Shown: positions 16,871 through 25,706 of the stretch, in pieces | Layout: each line of letters starts with the position of its first letter | How positions within the stretch are numbered: position 1 is the first letter of the stretch | The notes under the pieces: model-generated | What the model was told of the DNA's origin: nothing | Seen by the model: the letters and a program-made list of their open reading frames with translations, nothing else | Database searches by the model: none | Translations under genes and position numbers: made by a program | Assembly (NCBI GenBank): GCA_000751295.2 | Contig: CCMO02000001.1 | Location: 4,368,615 to 4,432,614 of the forward strand | Origin: a bacterium YEK0313 | GTDB taxonomy: Bacteria > Pseudomonadota > Alphaproteobacteria > Rhizobiales > Phreatobacteraceae | Direction: 5' to 3' | Length of the DNA: 64,000 nt

Positions 16871-18535
16871 TCACAACAGCTTGAGATATTCGATCAGCGC
16901 CTGCCTCTCGTCGGCGCTCAGGCCCGACACCTCGCGCTCGTGGCCGCGATTGGAGAAGCCGGTCCGGCGCGTATCGATCTCGACCGATCCGGCAAAGGAC
17001 CGGTAGTCTGAAGGGTCGCGCCAGACGCCATCGGGGCCTGGTGCGAGCGCGAGGCCGACATTGATGAGGTCGAGCCGGTGGCCGCCCACCATGAACCGCG
17101 TGGGACGCGTGTCCGGTTCCAGCAGGTGGCGCAGCGTCGGCACCGATCCGTTGGTGAAGTAGGGCGCGGTGGCCCAGACGCCCGATAGCAGCGGCGCCGC
17201 CAGCCGCCCGGTCGCCGCCGCGGTCAGGTAGCGGGAATAGACCGTCGCATTGACCCGCCCGGCGAGCGCCTGGTCGAAGGCCTTCACCCGGCTCATGTCG
17301 GTGCCCACATCGCCGGCCCAGTTGGGGAAGGCGATCAGCCGCGGCCGATCGAGATCCTCGTCATAGCTTCCGTGGCAGACGGCGCAGGCGCGCACATAGA
17401 CGGCCCTGCCGGACGGCAGGAGACCGCGGTCGACGGGCCCGGGAAAGCGTTGCGGTCGATACTGGCCGAGAAAGCCGGCAATCTCGGTGAAGGCGGGGAT
17501 CGCGGCGAGCGCCCGTTCCGGCGCCATGCCCATGCTGGGCACGGTGAACAGCGAACCGATGCGCGCGAGATCCCGCGGATCGGCCCTGGCCGCCGCCTCC
17601 GCCGTGCGAGGCGCGAAACGCGGCGCGCCGGGCGGCGCATAGGCCCCGTCGGCGAGCAGGGCGCTGCGGAAGGCGCGGTCGGCGAGGTCCGGAATGGAGA
17701 CATAGCCCCCCGCGGCCAGGCGATGGCCCGCGGGCACCAGGCCCAGCCTGAACTTCAGCGCGGCGACGCCATTGGTCAGCCCCGGCGCGCCGTTGCCGAA
17801 GGGCAAGGGCTGGTCGCCGCCGGCCACCAGTTCGGCCATGCGGGCGCGCGCCCGCGGCAGCACCAGCCAGTCGAGGCTCAGCCGCTCGCGCCAGGAGAGA
17901 TCTGGAAACAGCAGGTCGATTGCACGCCAGAGCGCCGCCTCGTCAGCAAAGGCCAGCTTCAGTGCGCGGTAGACGCGCTGGGCATAGGCTTCGAGGTCGA
18001 GCGAGGTGTTCGGCATGCCGAGCATCGGCCGGGACGGCGTCGGCCGCCCATCCGCGTCGTAGGCGGTGCCGCCATGGCAGGCCGCGCAGCTCAGATTGAC
18101 CGCGGTCACGCGCAGCGGCGGAACGAGCCGCTCGACGCGGGCCCGGACAAGGCCGAGCGGCAGGCGCGGCCGCTCGCCCGGCGCCGCTTCCGGATAAAGG
18201 AAGCCGACTGCAAGGAAGGCCGCCTCGACCTGGTCGGGCGAAACCTTGCCGGCATCGCCGCCGCTCGCGTCCAGCGCCAGCGCCGCGCTCAGCACCACCC
18301 AAGGCAGAGCCGAGGTCTCCAGCGTATCGAGATCGAGATTGCCGAGATCGCCATGAGCAAACTGGAGCGTGCCGCGCAGCCGCGCGTCGTCGGGCAGCAC
18401 CGCGGGCAGGCGGTCGGACCGGGCCGGCGCGCTACGCGTCAGTTCCCAGGCGGCGAGAATGCCGATGGTGGCGAGCGCCGCCACCGCTGTCGCGACGGCG
18501 CGGATCCAGGGTCTTCGGCCAGGTCTGACGGTCAT
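16871..18535 (-). CDS. membrane-anchored diheme c-type cytochrome
   Basis: 554 residues. An N-terminal hydrophobic segment (about 13-29) serves as signal or anchor. Two heme-binding CxxCH motifs are visible: C-A-A-C-H near residue 149 and C-A-V-C-H near residue 383. The C-terminal half has the VWATAPYFTNGSVPTLRHLL stretch common to diheme peroxidase- and RoxA-like cytochromes. It would act in the periplasm, in electron transfer or oxidation of an organic substrate. Spacing of the hemes and length are nearer RoxA-like proteins than to the ~330-residue CcpA peroxidases. It converges on the five-gene cluster and may be unrelated. Confidence 0.75.
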   Translation of the reverse strand: MTVRPGRRPWIRAVATAVAALATIGILAAWELTRSAPARSDRLPAVLPDDARLRGTLQFAHGDLGNLDLDTLETSALPWVVLSAALALDASGGDAGKVSPDQVEAAFLAVGFLYPEAAPGERPRLPLGLVRARVERLVPPLRVTAVNLSCAACHGGTAYDADGRPTPSRPMLGMPNTSLDLEAYAQRVYRALKLAFADEAALWRAIDLLFPDLSWRERLSLDWLVLPRARARMAELVAGGDQPLPFGNGAPGLTNGVAALKFRLGLVPAGHRLAAGGYVSIPDLADRAFRSALLADGAYAPPGAPRFAPRTAEAAARADPRDLARIGSLFTVPSMGMAPERALAAIPAFTEIAGFLGQYRPQRFPGPVDRGLLPSGRAVYVRACAVCHGSYDEDLDRPRLIAFPNWAGDVGTDMSRVKAFDQALAGRVNATVYSRYLTAAATGRLAAPLLSGVWATAPYFTNGSVPTLRHLLEPDTRPTRFMVGGHRLDLINVGLALAPGPDGVWRDPSDYRSFAGSVEIDTRRTGFSNRGHEREVSGLSADERQALIEYLKLL

Positions 18536-18618
18536 CGGGCCTTCCGGCGCTCAAGATCACGGCGCGAATGCTATGGCCGCCGCTGGCGGCGGGAACAAGG
18601 CAGGGCCGGCGTGCCAGC

Positions 18619-19689
18619 TCAGCGCAGCGTGCCTTTCAGGCGCATGACGTAGCCGATGACTTCGGCCACCGCCTTGTAATGCTCCTCGGGCACTTCCTGG
18701 TCGATCTCGACGGTCGCGTGCAGGGCGCGGGCGAGCGGCTGGTTCTCGACGATGGGCACCTGCGCGCCCGTGGCGATCTCGCGGATCTTCAGGGCGATGA
18801 GATCGGCCCCCTTGGCGACGCAGACCGGCGCGGTCATGCCCGACTCGTAGCGCAGCGCCACGGCGAAGTGTGTCGGGTTGGTGATGACCACCGTCGCCTT
18901 CGGCACGTTGGCCATCATGCGCTTGCGCGACCGCTCGCGCCGGATCTGCCGGATCTTGGCCTTGATCTCGGGATTGCCGTCCGACTGCTTGAACTCTTCC
19001 TTCAGCTCCTGGAAGGTCATGCGCTGGCGCTGATACCAGGAGCGGTACTGGTAGAAATAGTCGCCCGCCGCCAGCACCGCGAGAATGGCGACCACCGCAT
19101 AGAGAATGCTGAGGATGATGCCGAGCGTGTGCGGCAGCAGCGCCGCGACGTCCATGCGCACCAGCGCATCGATCACCTGGCGCTCCGGCCAGAGCACGGC
19201 GAACATGACCGTGCCGACAATGCCGATCTTGGCGAGGCCCTTGATGAAATTGACCAGGGCCTCCTTGCCGAAGATCCGCTTGAAGCCGGACATCGGCGAG
19301 ATCTTCGAAAATTTCGGCTTGAGGCTTTCGCCCGACAGCACCAGCCGGTGCTGGATCATGTTGCCGGCAATCCCCGCAAGGAACAGGCCGAGCAGCGGCA
19401 GCCCGATGGCGGCCGCCACCGCCAGCGCCATCGACAGGAACAGCTGCATCAGCCCGGCCCTGTCGACCGTAACGAGATCGGCATTGCCGATCAGGGCCTT
19501 CAGGGGCTGGGCGAGGTTGCTGGCCGCCCCCATGGCAGTGACCGCGACCAGCAATGTCGCGGCGAACAGGATGAACCAGGCGACGAGATCCTGGCTCTTG
19601 GCGACGTCGCCCTTCTTCAGCGCGTCATCGAGCTTCTTCTGCGTCGGGTCCTGTGTCTTCTGGTCCTTGTCGTCGTCGCCCTCGGCCAC
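18619..19689 (-). CDS. flhB: flagellar biosynthesis protein FlhB
   Basis: 356 residues. The Lys/Asp/Gln-rich N-terminus (EGDDDKDQKTQDPTQKKL) is the normal FlhB/YscU opening, followed by four membrane helices and a cytoplasmic domain. The autocleavage site N-P-T-H is intact near residue 268. FlhB sits in the inner-membrane export gate and switches substrate from hook to filament. It is the last gene of the flgB-flgC-fliE-fliQ-fliR-flhB run and starts three bases after the fliR stop. Confidence 0.96.
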   Translation of the reverse strand: MAEGDDDKDQKTQDPTQKKLDDALKKGDVAKSQDLVAWFILFAATLLVAVTAMGAASNLAQPLKALIGNADLVTVDRAGLMQLFLSMALAVAAAIGLPLLGLFLAGIAGNMIQHRLVLSGESLKPKFSKISPMSGFKRIFGKEALVNFIKGLAKIGIVGTVMFAVLWPERQVIDALVRMDVAALLPHTLGIILSILYAVVAILAVLAAGDYFYQYRSWYQRQRMTFQELKEEFKQSDGNPEIKAKIRQIRRERSRKRMMANVPKATVVITNPTHFAVALRYESGMTAPVCVAKGADLIALKIREIATGAQVPIVENQPLARALHATVEIDQEVPEEHYKAVAEVIGYVMRLKGTLR

Positions 19690-19692
19690 CCG

Positions 19693-20460
19693 TCACCTCC
19701 GGCCGACGGCGAGTTCGTGGAGCAAGGTCTCCAGATGACCGGTGTAGTGGACCATCATGACGCCGATGACCAGCATCAGGATGAGGAAGCCGACGCCGAT
19801 GGACAGCGGCATGCCGACGAAGAAGACCTGCATTTGCGGCATCAGCTTGGACAGCACGCCGAGGCCGACATTGAACACCAGCGAGAAGACGAGGAAGGGC
19901 GCCGCCAGCTGGATCGCCACCATGAACGCCTTGCTCATGGCGCCGAGAACGAACATGGCCGCATCCCCGGAGATCGGCAGGACACCGGGGCGCAGCACCG
20001 AGAAACTGTCGGAGATCGCCGCAATGACCAGGTGATGCAGGTCGGAGGCGAAGACCACGGCAAGGCCGGTCAGGGTCAGGAAGGTGCCGATCACGGCGCC
20101 CTGCTGGCCCTGAGTCGGATCGACCTGCATGGCGAAGCCGAGGCCCATGGAATTGGCGATCACGACGCCGGCGGTCTGCAGCGCCGAGACGGCGATGCGC
20201 CCGGCCATGCCGAGGGTGAAGCCGACGGCGAGCTCCTGGAACAGCAGCATGGCGATGCCGGCCGGCCGGCCGAGATCGACGGCATAGGCCAGCCGGTGCA
20301 GCGGGAACAGCACCAGCGTCAGCAGCACGGCGACGCCGAGCCGGACGCGCATCGGCATGGCGCGCTCGCCGAGCCCCGGCATCAGCATCAGCATGGTGCC
20401 GACCCGGGCGAACATCAGGACGAAGACGACCGCAAAATCAGGCGTGAACGAGAAGGTCAT
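19693..20460 (-). CDS. fliR: flagellar biosynthetic protein FliR
   Basis: 255 residues, almost entirely hydrophobic with about six membrane helices, usual FliR length. VFVLMFARVGTMLMLMPGLGE and the QMQVFFVGMPLSIGVGFLIL region are typical. Part of the FliP-FliQ-FliR export gate. It lies between fliQ and flhB on the same strand. Confidence 0.95.
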   Translation of the reverse strand: MTFSFTPDFAVVFVLMFARVGTMLMLMPGLGERAMPMRVRLGVAVLLTLVLFPLHRLAYAVDLGRPAGIAMLLFQELAVGFTLGMAGRIAVSALQTAGVVIANSMGLGFAMQVDPTQGQQGAVIGTFLTLTGLAVVFASDLHHLVIAAISDSFSVLRPGVLPISGDAAMFVLGAMSKAFMVAIQLAAPFLVFSLVFNVGLGVLSKLMPQMQVFFVGMPLSIGVGFLILMLVIGVMMVHYTGHLETLLHELAVGRR

Positions 20461-20507
20461 GCCGGCATGCCCTCCCGCGCAGATCGACCCGCGCGATCAG
20501 ACCTGAT

Positions 20508-20774
20508 TCACCCGCCCGTGACCACCTTGGCCATGACGCGGGCCATGCAGCCGGCCATGAGGTCGCCCATGAACGGCAGAGTGATGAGCATGGTGGCGAA
20601 GATCGCGAGAATCTTCGGCACGAAGACCAGGGTCTGTTCCTGGATCTGCGTCAGCGCCTGGAACAGCGACACACCGACGCCGACGACCAGGCCGACGACC
20701 ATCAGCGGCGCCGACACGAGGATCACGGTCAGGATGCCATCGCGCGCCACGTCGAGAATATCGGCGGGGGTCAT
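20508..20774 (-). CDS. fliQ: flagellar biosynthetic protein FliQ
   Basis: 88 residues with two membrane helices, the standard FliQ size and pattern (TVILVSAPLMVVGLVVGVGVSLFQALTQIQEQTL). The turn VGVSLFQALTQIQEQTL is the family signature. Export gate subunit, stop 47 bases before fliR. Confidence 0.95.
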   Translation of the reverse strand: MTPADILDVARDGILTVILVSAPLMVVGLVVGVGVSLFQALTQIQEQTLVFVPKILAIFATMLITLPFMGDLMAGCMARVMAKVVTGG

Positions 20775-20782
20775 GGCGGCCG

Positions 20783-21100
20783 TCAGATCTGCATCCGCAT
20801 GATCTCGTCATAGGCCTGCACGACCTTGTCGCGCACCGAGACCAGCGCCTCGATGGCCGTCTCGGTCTCCGAGACCGCGGTCACCACGTCGATGAGATCG
20901 GCGCGGCCGGCAGCCATCTGCTGCGAGCGCTGGTCGGTCGCCCGCGTCGTCTGCTCGAGGTTCTGCAGGGCGGCGTTCACGAGTTCGCCGAAGCCGCCGG
21001 GGCCGCCCTGGCCCGTAGCGCGCTGCAGGGATTGGGGCGCGAACAGGCGCGCCGTATTGGCATAGGCGTCTGCGGCGAGGGATGATGTCGACATGGTCAT
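20783..21100 (-). CDS. fliE: flagellar hook-basal body complex protein FliE
   Basis: 105 residues. The C-terminal half (ALVSVRDKVVQAYDEIMRMQI) carries the conserved FliE end that joins rod to MS ring. The start overlaps the flgC stop by four bases, so the two are coupled. The N-terminus has Ala/Gln-rich spacer sequence. Confidence 0.93.
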   Translation of the reverse strand: MTMSTSSLAADAYANTARLFAPQSLQRATGQGGPGGFGELVNAALQNLEQTTRATDQRSQQMAAGRADLIDVVTAVSETETAIEALVSVRDKVVQAYDEIMRMQI

Positions 21101-21513
21101 GCTTTCAGAAGGTCGATGGTGCGCTGCAGCATGCGGCGCGTCGAGGTGACGACGTTGAGGTTGGCCTCATAACTGCGCTGGGCCTCGCGCATATCCATCG
21201 CTTCCACGAGGGAGTTCACGTTCGGGATCTTGACGAATCCGCGGGCGTCCGCGGCCGGATGGTTGGGATCGTAACGCGTCTGGAACTCGCCCTGGGTCTG
21301 GCGCACCGGCCCGAGCTGAACGGTGGTCGCCTGCAGCTCGCGATCGAAGCTGGTCCGGAACGTCGGCACCTTGCGCCGATAGGGATCGCCGCCGGCGGTC
21401 TCGGCGGTCGAATTGGCATTGGCGATGTTCTCCGCCACCACCCGCATGCGGCCGGCCTGGGCGCGCATGCCACCGGCGGCGATGCGCAGCGACCTGAGGA
21501 AATCAGTCGACAT
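21097..21513 (-). CDS. flgC: flagellar basal-body rod protein FlgC
   Basis: 138 residues. N-terminal LRIAAGGMRAQAGRMRVVAENIANANST is the conserved rod-protein helix with the ANANST turn; the C-terminal SLVEAMDMREAQRSYEANLNVV helix pairs with it. Proximal rod component of the basal body. Second gene after flgB, 11 bases behind it. Confidence 0.95.
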   Translation of the reverse strand: MSTDFLRSLRIAAGGMRAQAGRMRVVAENIANANSTAETAGGDPYRRKVPTFRTSFDRELQATTVQLGPVRQTQGEFQTRYDPNHPAADARGFVKIPNVNSLVEAMDMREAQRSYEANLNVVTSTRRMLQRTIDLLKA

Positions 21514-21524
21514 GGGTCTGGCTC

Positions 21525-21953
21525 CTACCGTTTGCCGAGCGCGGTGCGGATCAGGCCGAGCGAGCGCTGGTAGAGGCCGGTCACGGCCTGGTAGTCCATC
21601 TGATTCTGGGAAACCTTCAGCATCTCGTCTTCGAGATTGACGCGATTGCCGTCAGGCGTCGTGATGACGCCGGTGTCGCGCCTGACCTGATAGCGCGAGC
21701 CGCCGGGGTCGGAACCGGCAATGTGGCGCGCATCGGTCAGCCGCGTCGAGACGCCCGAGGGCTGCGCGCCCTGGACGAGATCATTGAAGCTCAGCGCGCG
21801 CAGGTCACGCGCCCGGTAGCCAGGCGTCTCTGCATTGGCGACATTCTCAGCGAGCAGCTTCTGGCGATCCTGGTGCCAGCGCATGCGGTCCCTGAGCATG
21901 GAAAATATCGGAATATCGGCAGCCCCCACGGGAATCTCCAGCCCCTTTCCCAC
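21525..21953 (-). CDS. flgB: flagellar basal-body rod protein FlgB
   Basis: 142 residues. LLAENVANAETPGYRARDL is the conserved N-terminal rod motif and LKVSQNQMDYQAVTGLYQRSLGLI the C-terminal helix. Proximal rod component. It is the first gene of a six-gene flagellar run, and a perfect CtrA-type box lies 25-40 bases before its start codon. Confidence 0.95.
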   Translation of the reverse strand: MGKGLEIPVGAADIPIFSMLRDRMRWHQDRQKLLAENVANAETPGYRARDLRALSFNDLVQGAQPSGVSTRLTDARHIAGSDPGGSRYQVRRDTGVITTPDGNRVNLEDEMLKVSQNQMDYQAVTGLYQRSLGLIRTALGKR

Positions 21954-21977
21954 TGGGCAAAGAATGCCGCCCGCATG

Positions 21978-21993
21978 GTTAACATCCCGTTAA
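21978..21993 (-). promoter_or_regulatory. CtrA-type box upstream of flgB
   Basis: Read on the minus strand this is TTAA-N7-TTAAC, the full CtrA consensus. It is close to the flgB start codon, as expected for a box overlapping the -35 region. CtrA control of the basal-body operon is inferred. Confidence 0.7.
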
Positions 21994-22227
21994 AGGCAAC
22001 ACCCTGTTAACTTATCCCCATCGCGATTTGGCGGAGGCCGCCATGAACCGCTAGGCTCGGCGCAATCGACCTTCCGGCCGCCCCGATCGGCCGGTCTTCT
22101 GCCCCGCCGGGCCCGATTTCTGGGGCTGGCCGCCACGTCGACCGCTTGGCGGCATAGCTCGGCGGAGCGATCCGGGTTAACCATCCGGAGAGGTTCAGAC
22201 CGGCAAGCCTTGCCGGCTCCGTTAACC

Positions 22228-22243
22228 TCAACATAAACTTAAC
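22228..22243 (+). promoter_or_regulatory. CtrA-type box upstream of fliO
   Basis: TCAA-N7-TTAAC on the plus strand, one mismatch from the CtrA consensus. It lies 45 bases before the ATG at 22288 but only 9 before the ATG at 22252, which favours the later start for fliO. A perfect 17-base palindrome (arms CCGGCAAG/CTTGCCGG) lies just upstream at 22200-22216. Confidence 0.5.
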
Positions 22244-22287
22244 GGGCCTGAATGCGCCCGCTGCCGGTATGCATGGGATCGGTTCTG

Positions 22288-23227
22288 ATGAATTTCATAT
22301 CCAATCTTCTCGGTCCCAACGCGCCGCTCGCGCTCAATTTTGTCGTCGCCTTCTTCGTCGTTCTGCTGCTGATCGGGCTGGCCGCCTGGGTGTTCCGCAT
22401 GGTGCGCGGCCGGGGGCTCGGCATTGGCGCTTCCGCGCGCGGCCGGCAGCCGCGCCTGGCCGTCCTCGACTATGCCGATGTCGACGCCCGGCGAAAGCTG
22501 GTGCTGATCCGCCGCGACAATGTCGAACACCTGATCCTGCTCGGCGGGCCGACCGACGTGGTGATCGAGAACAACATCGTGCGCGGCGTGCCGGTTCAGG
22601 CGAGCGCCCTGCGCGAGGTCACGGCCGCGGCGATCAGCGAGCCGCCGCCGCCCGCGCCGGTGCCGGAAGCACCGGTGCGCCCGTCCATGCGCGATGCCGC
22701 GCGCCAGGCCGCCGGCGAACCGCTGGTGCCGCCGCGGCCGGTCAATCTCGACTATGCCGCCCCCTCGGCGCCCCCTGCCACCCGCTCCGGCGCCGGCTGC
22801 CCCGGCCAAGCCCTCGACCCCGCCGTCCGACGACATTGCCGCGCGGCTCGAAGCGGCGCTGCGCAAGCCCATCGTGCCGAGCGCGATGACGCCGCGCCCG
22901 GCCGAGCCGAAACCCGCGGAGCCCAAGCCCGCCGAGGCCAAGCCCGCCGAGGCCAAACCGGCCGATCCCAGGCCTGCCGAGGGAAAGCCGGCGGACGCAA
23001 AGCCGTCCGACGCGAAATCTGCCGAAGCGAAGCCCGCGACATCGGGCGCGCCGCCCCGGCCCGCGACGCCCAATCCCGCGCCTGCCCCGGCTCCCGCAGC
23101 CAATGCGCTTCCGAAGCCGGCCGGCCCGCCGAAGCCGCTGACGCCGTCCGAAAAATCGGTCTTCGACAGCCTCGAGGAAGAAATGGCTGCCCTGCTCGGC
23201 CGCGGCCCCGCTCCGCCGAAGACCTGA
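22288..23227 (+). CDS. fliO: flagellar biosynthetic protein FliO, frameshifted
   Basis: The N-terminal part has one membrane helix (LNFVVAFFVVLLLIGLAAWVF) and the FliO-type segment RKLVLIRRDNVEHLILLGGPTDVVIENNI in the 22288 frame. From about 22757-22790 sense continues in the next frame: DDIAARLEAALRKP, a run of PAE/PAD-Lys-Pro repeats, and the C-terminus SVFDSLEEEMAALLGR, which is typical of alphaproteobacterial FliO. One extra base, probably in one of two five-C runs (22760-22764 or 22771-22775), separates the parts. Joined, the protein would be about 313 residues. FliO helps assemble the FliP-FliR gate. Sequencing error or true mutation cannot be told apart here. The uncorrected frame runs on to 23337 as Arg-rich noise. 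Confidence 0.8.
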
Positions 23228-23373
23228 TGTCGGGATCGGGCGGGATCGAAACCCGGCCCGGTTCCAGGAAGCGCGCCCCGCAACCAGCCGTGGATGACCG
23301 CGCCTCCCGTCGCGCGCCACGCGCCGAAAGGCTCTAAAATCGCGCCAGCGATTCGCCGGGCGCGTGGGGAGCG

Positions 23374-24159
23374 ATGCAGCCGCAATTTTCCATCCGAGCC
23401 TTGCGGGCGACAGGCCGCCGGGGCGCCCTCGTGGCCGGAACGGCCCTGCTGCTGCTCGGTCTCGCCCTTGCCGGCGCCGCGCCGGCAGTCGCTCAGGACA
23501 TTTCGATCAATCTCGGCCAGGGCGCGGGCGTCAACGAGCGCGTCATCCAGCTCGTCGGACTGATCACCGTCCTCTCGGTCGCCCCGTCGATCCTGATCAT
23601 GGTGACCAGCTTCGTGCGCATCTCGGTCGTGCTGTCGCTGCTGCGCACCGCCATCGGCACGCAGACCGCCCCGCCCAATGCCGTCATCGTCGGATTGTCG
23701 CTGTTCCTGACCGGCTTCGTCATGGCGCCGGTCTTCCAGCAGAGCTACGACAACGGCCTGAAGCCGTTGATCGACAACCAGATCGACATCCGCCAGGCCT
23801 TCGAGCGCGGCTCAACCCCCTTCCGCGATTTCATGCTGAAACATGTCCGCGAGAAGGATCTCGCCCTGTTCCAGCAGCTGGCCAACGAGCCGGCGCCGGC
23901 AACGCCGCAGGAGGTCTCGTTCCGCGTTCTCGTGCCCTCATTCATGATCTCCGAACTCAGGCGCGCCTTCGAGATCGCCTTCCTGCTCTTCGTGCCCTTC
24001 CTGGTCATCGACCTCGTCGTCGCCTCGGTGCTGATGTCGATGGGCATGATGATGCTGCCGCCGGTCACCGTCTCCCTGCCGTTCAAGCTGATCTTTTTCG
24101 TGCTGGTCGACGGCTGGAACCTGGTCGCCGGCAGCCTCGTGCGCAGTTTCGGCACCTGA
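23374..24159 (+). CDS. fliP: flagellar biosynthetic protein FliP
   Basis: 261 residues with a cleavable-type N-terminal signal (to about residue 40, APAVAQ) and four further membrane helices. VTSFVRISVVLSLLRTAIGTQTAPPN, FLTGFVMAPVF and the C-terminal DGWNLVAGSLVRSF are FliP signatures. It forms the core of the export gate and follows fliO. Confidence 0.96.
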   Translation: MQPQFSIRALRATGRRGALVAGTALLLLGLALAGAAPAVAQDISINLGQGAGVNERVIQLVGLITVLSVAPSILIMVTSFVRISVVLSLLRTAIGTQTAPPNAVIVGLSLFLTGFVMAPVFQQSYDNGLKPLIDNQIDIRQAFERGSTPFRDFMLKHVREKDLALFQQLANEPAPATPQEVSFRVLVPSFMISELRRAFEIAFLLFVPFLVIDLVVASVLMSMGMMMLPPVTVSLPFKLIFFVLVDGWNLVAGSLVRSFGT

Positions 24160-24452
24160 ACCGCAGCGTGCCGCCGGTGCCGCCCACACGGAGCCGCCGC
24201 GGCTGGCCGCAGAGAAAAAACGCCGCGATATCAAGCGCTTCCGAGGTCTTTTCCGAATCAGCCCGTTAGGACATTCGGCCGCACGAATGGGCCCGGATGC
24301 CGAAACTGCGGCACGAGGGACGGCGCGACGGCAACCGCCGGCTGCAGCGCTGCATCCGCTGGCCGGCGGCGCCCCGAATCCTTGAACCCGGCGACCTGCA
24401 TCGGTAGATTTGCTGACCATCGGAAAGCGGCCCCAAGCGCGCATGGAGCGGC

Positions 24453-25706
24453 ATGCAGACGACACCGTCCGTCCCTCTCAGGCGTGAGCCGACCGCACCG
24501 GACCCCCTGCAGATCGAAACGACGGTCACCCTCGAGGATCGCGTCGCCGCAGCCCTGTTCAGCTATCACGATCTCATCGCCGCCGCGCGCCGACGGTTCC
24601 TGTTCATGCTGGCCTGGCTGCTGGTCGTTCTCCTCGCCTTCCTGGTGTTCGAGGCGCGGCGCCGGGCCGGCGGCGGCGTGGAGGCCACGGCCAGGCAGTT
24701 CCTGTCCGACGTTACGGGCCTCGCGGGGCTGCCGGTCGCGATCGTCGCGATCCCGGCCCTCCTCTACAGCCTGCTTCAGCCCGCCCTCGCCCGCCGCCGG
24801 CTGCGGCGCTGGTACAGGGACGAGAAGCTCGACCAGCCCTTCGTCCTGCAGTGCCGTTTCGAACCGGGCGGCCTGGTTTCCACCGTGGCGGGGCAGAGCA
24901 GCGCGATCGCCTGCCGCCGCATCGCCGGCGTCAGGGAGACGGCGACCCACGCCTTCGTGCAGCTGAAGGACATCGAGGACGTCATCGCCCTGCCCCTGCA
25001 GTCGCTGTCGCGCGAGGAGCGGGACGGGCTGCGGTCATGGTCCTCGTCCTGCCATGCCGGAGCGGCCGCGCCGCCGGCGGGACCGGAACTTGCGCCCTCT
25101 GCCGAGCCGATCGTCACGGTGCGCTTCGCCCTGGCCGAAGCCGACCGCACGGCCGCCGTCGCCTGGCAGCAGGAGCGGCCGGCCATGCGGCGCCGGCGCC
25201 GGAGGGCGCTGGCCATCGCCCTGGTCGTTGCGGCCGCGGCCGTGCCCCTCGCGCTCGCGCTGTGGTGGCTCGTCGATCCCGATCGCGTGCCTCTGCGTTT
25301 CGCCGCGCCGCTGCTCGCCGAAATGATCGTGACCGACCTGTGGAAGCCGATCCTCGGCGTCTGGGCGATCGTCGGTCTCGTCGCAGCGCTGCATCCCTGG
25401 CTGCGCCGCCAGCACGCCCGCCAGCTCGGACGCCAGTTGCATAAGCGCGTCCAGAATTACGAGAACGAGGTCCGGCTGTCCGCCGATCGCGTCGACACGC
25501 TCCAGGACGGGCTGCACAACCGTTACGACTGGGCCGCCATCGACGGCATCGAACGCCAGGGCGACCATGTCTTTCTCCGCCTGCGCCAGGGCGAGCCCCT
25601 GCTTCTGCCAATGCGCGCGTTCGATGCCGCGGGGCTCGCCCGTTTCGAGCAGATCGTCGAGGAGCATGGCGCGGCCGGAGGTCAGGCAAGGGAGCAACCG
25701 GCATGA
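24453..25706 (+). CDS. membrane protein with two YcxB-like regions
   Basis: 417 residues. It reads as a tandem duplication: each half has two membrane helices followed by a ~60-residue soluble PH-like region. The second soluble part (ENEVRLSADRVDTLQDGLHNRYDWAAIDGIERQGDHVFLRL, ending LLLPMRAFD) matches the YcxB-type C-terminus well; the first (RFEPGGLVSTVAGQSSAIACRRIAGV, ending IALPLQSLS) matches less well. Function is unknown. The stop overlaps the next start by four bases. The 293-base gap after fliP shows nothing I can name. Confidence 0.65.
   Translation: MQTTPSVPLRREPTAPDPLQIETTVTLEDRVAAALFSYHDLIAAARRRFLFMLAWLLVVLLAFLVFEARRRAGGGVEATARQFLSDVTGLAGLPVAIVAIPALLYSLLQPALARRRLRRWYRDEKLDQPFVLQCRFEPGGLVSTVAGQSSAIACRRIAGVRETATHAFVQLKDIEDVIALPLQSLSREERDGLRSWSSSCHAGAAAPPAGPELAPSAEPIVTVRFALAEADRTAAVAWQQERPAMRRRRRRALAIALVVAAAAVPLALALWWLVDPDRVPLRFAAPLLAEMIVTDLWKPILGVWAIVGLVAALHPWLRRQHARQLGRQLHKRVQNYENEVRLSADRVDTLQDGLHNRYDWAAIDGIERQGDHVFLRLRQGEPLLLPMRAFDAAGLARFEQIVEEHGAAGGQAREQPA

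Noticed and set aside
22012..22020. TTATCCCCA as a DnaA box
   Set aside because: Single copy with one mismatch; no cluster and no replication genes nearby, so no sign of an origin.
22905..23045. Repetitive Lys-Pro-Ala-Glu DNA in fliO
   Set aside because: It is a coding low-complexity linker of FliO, not a mobile or CRISPR repeat.
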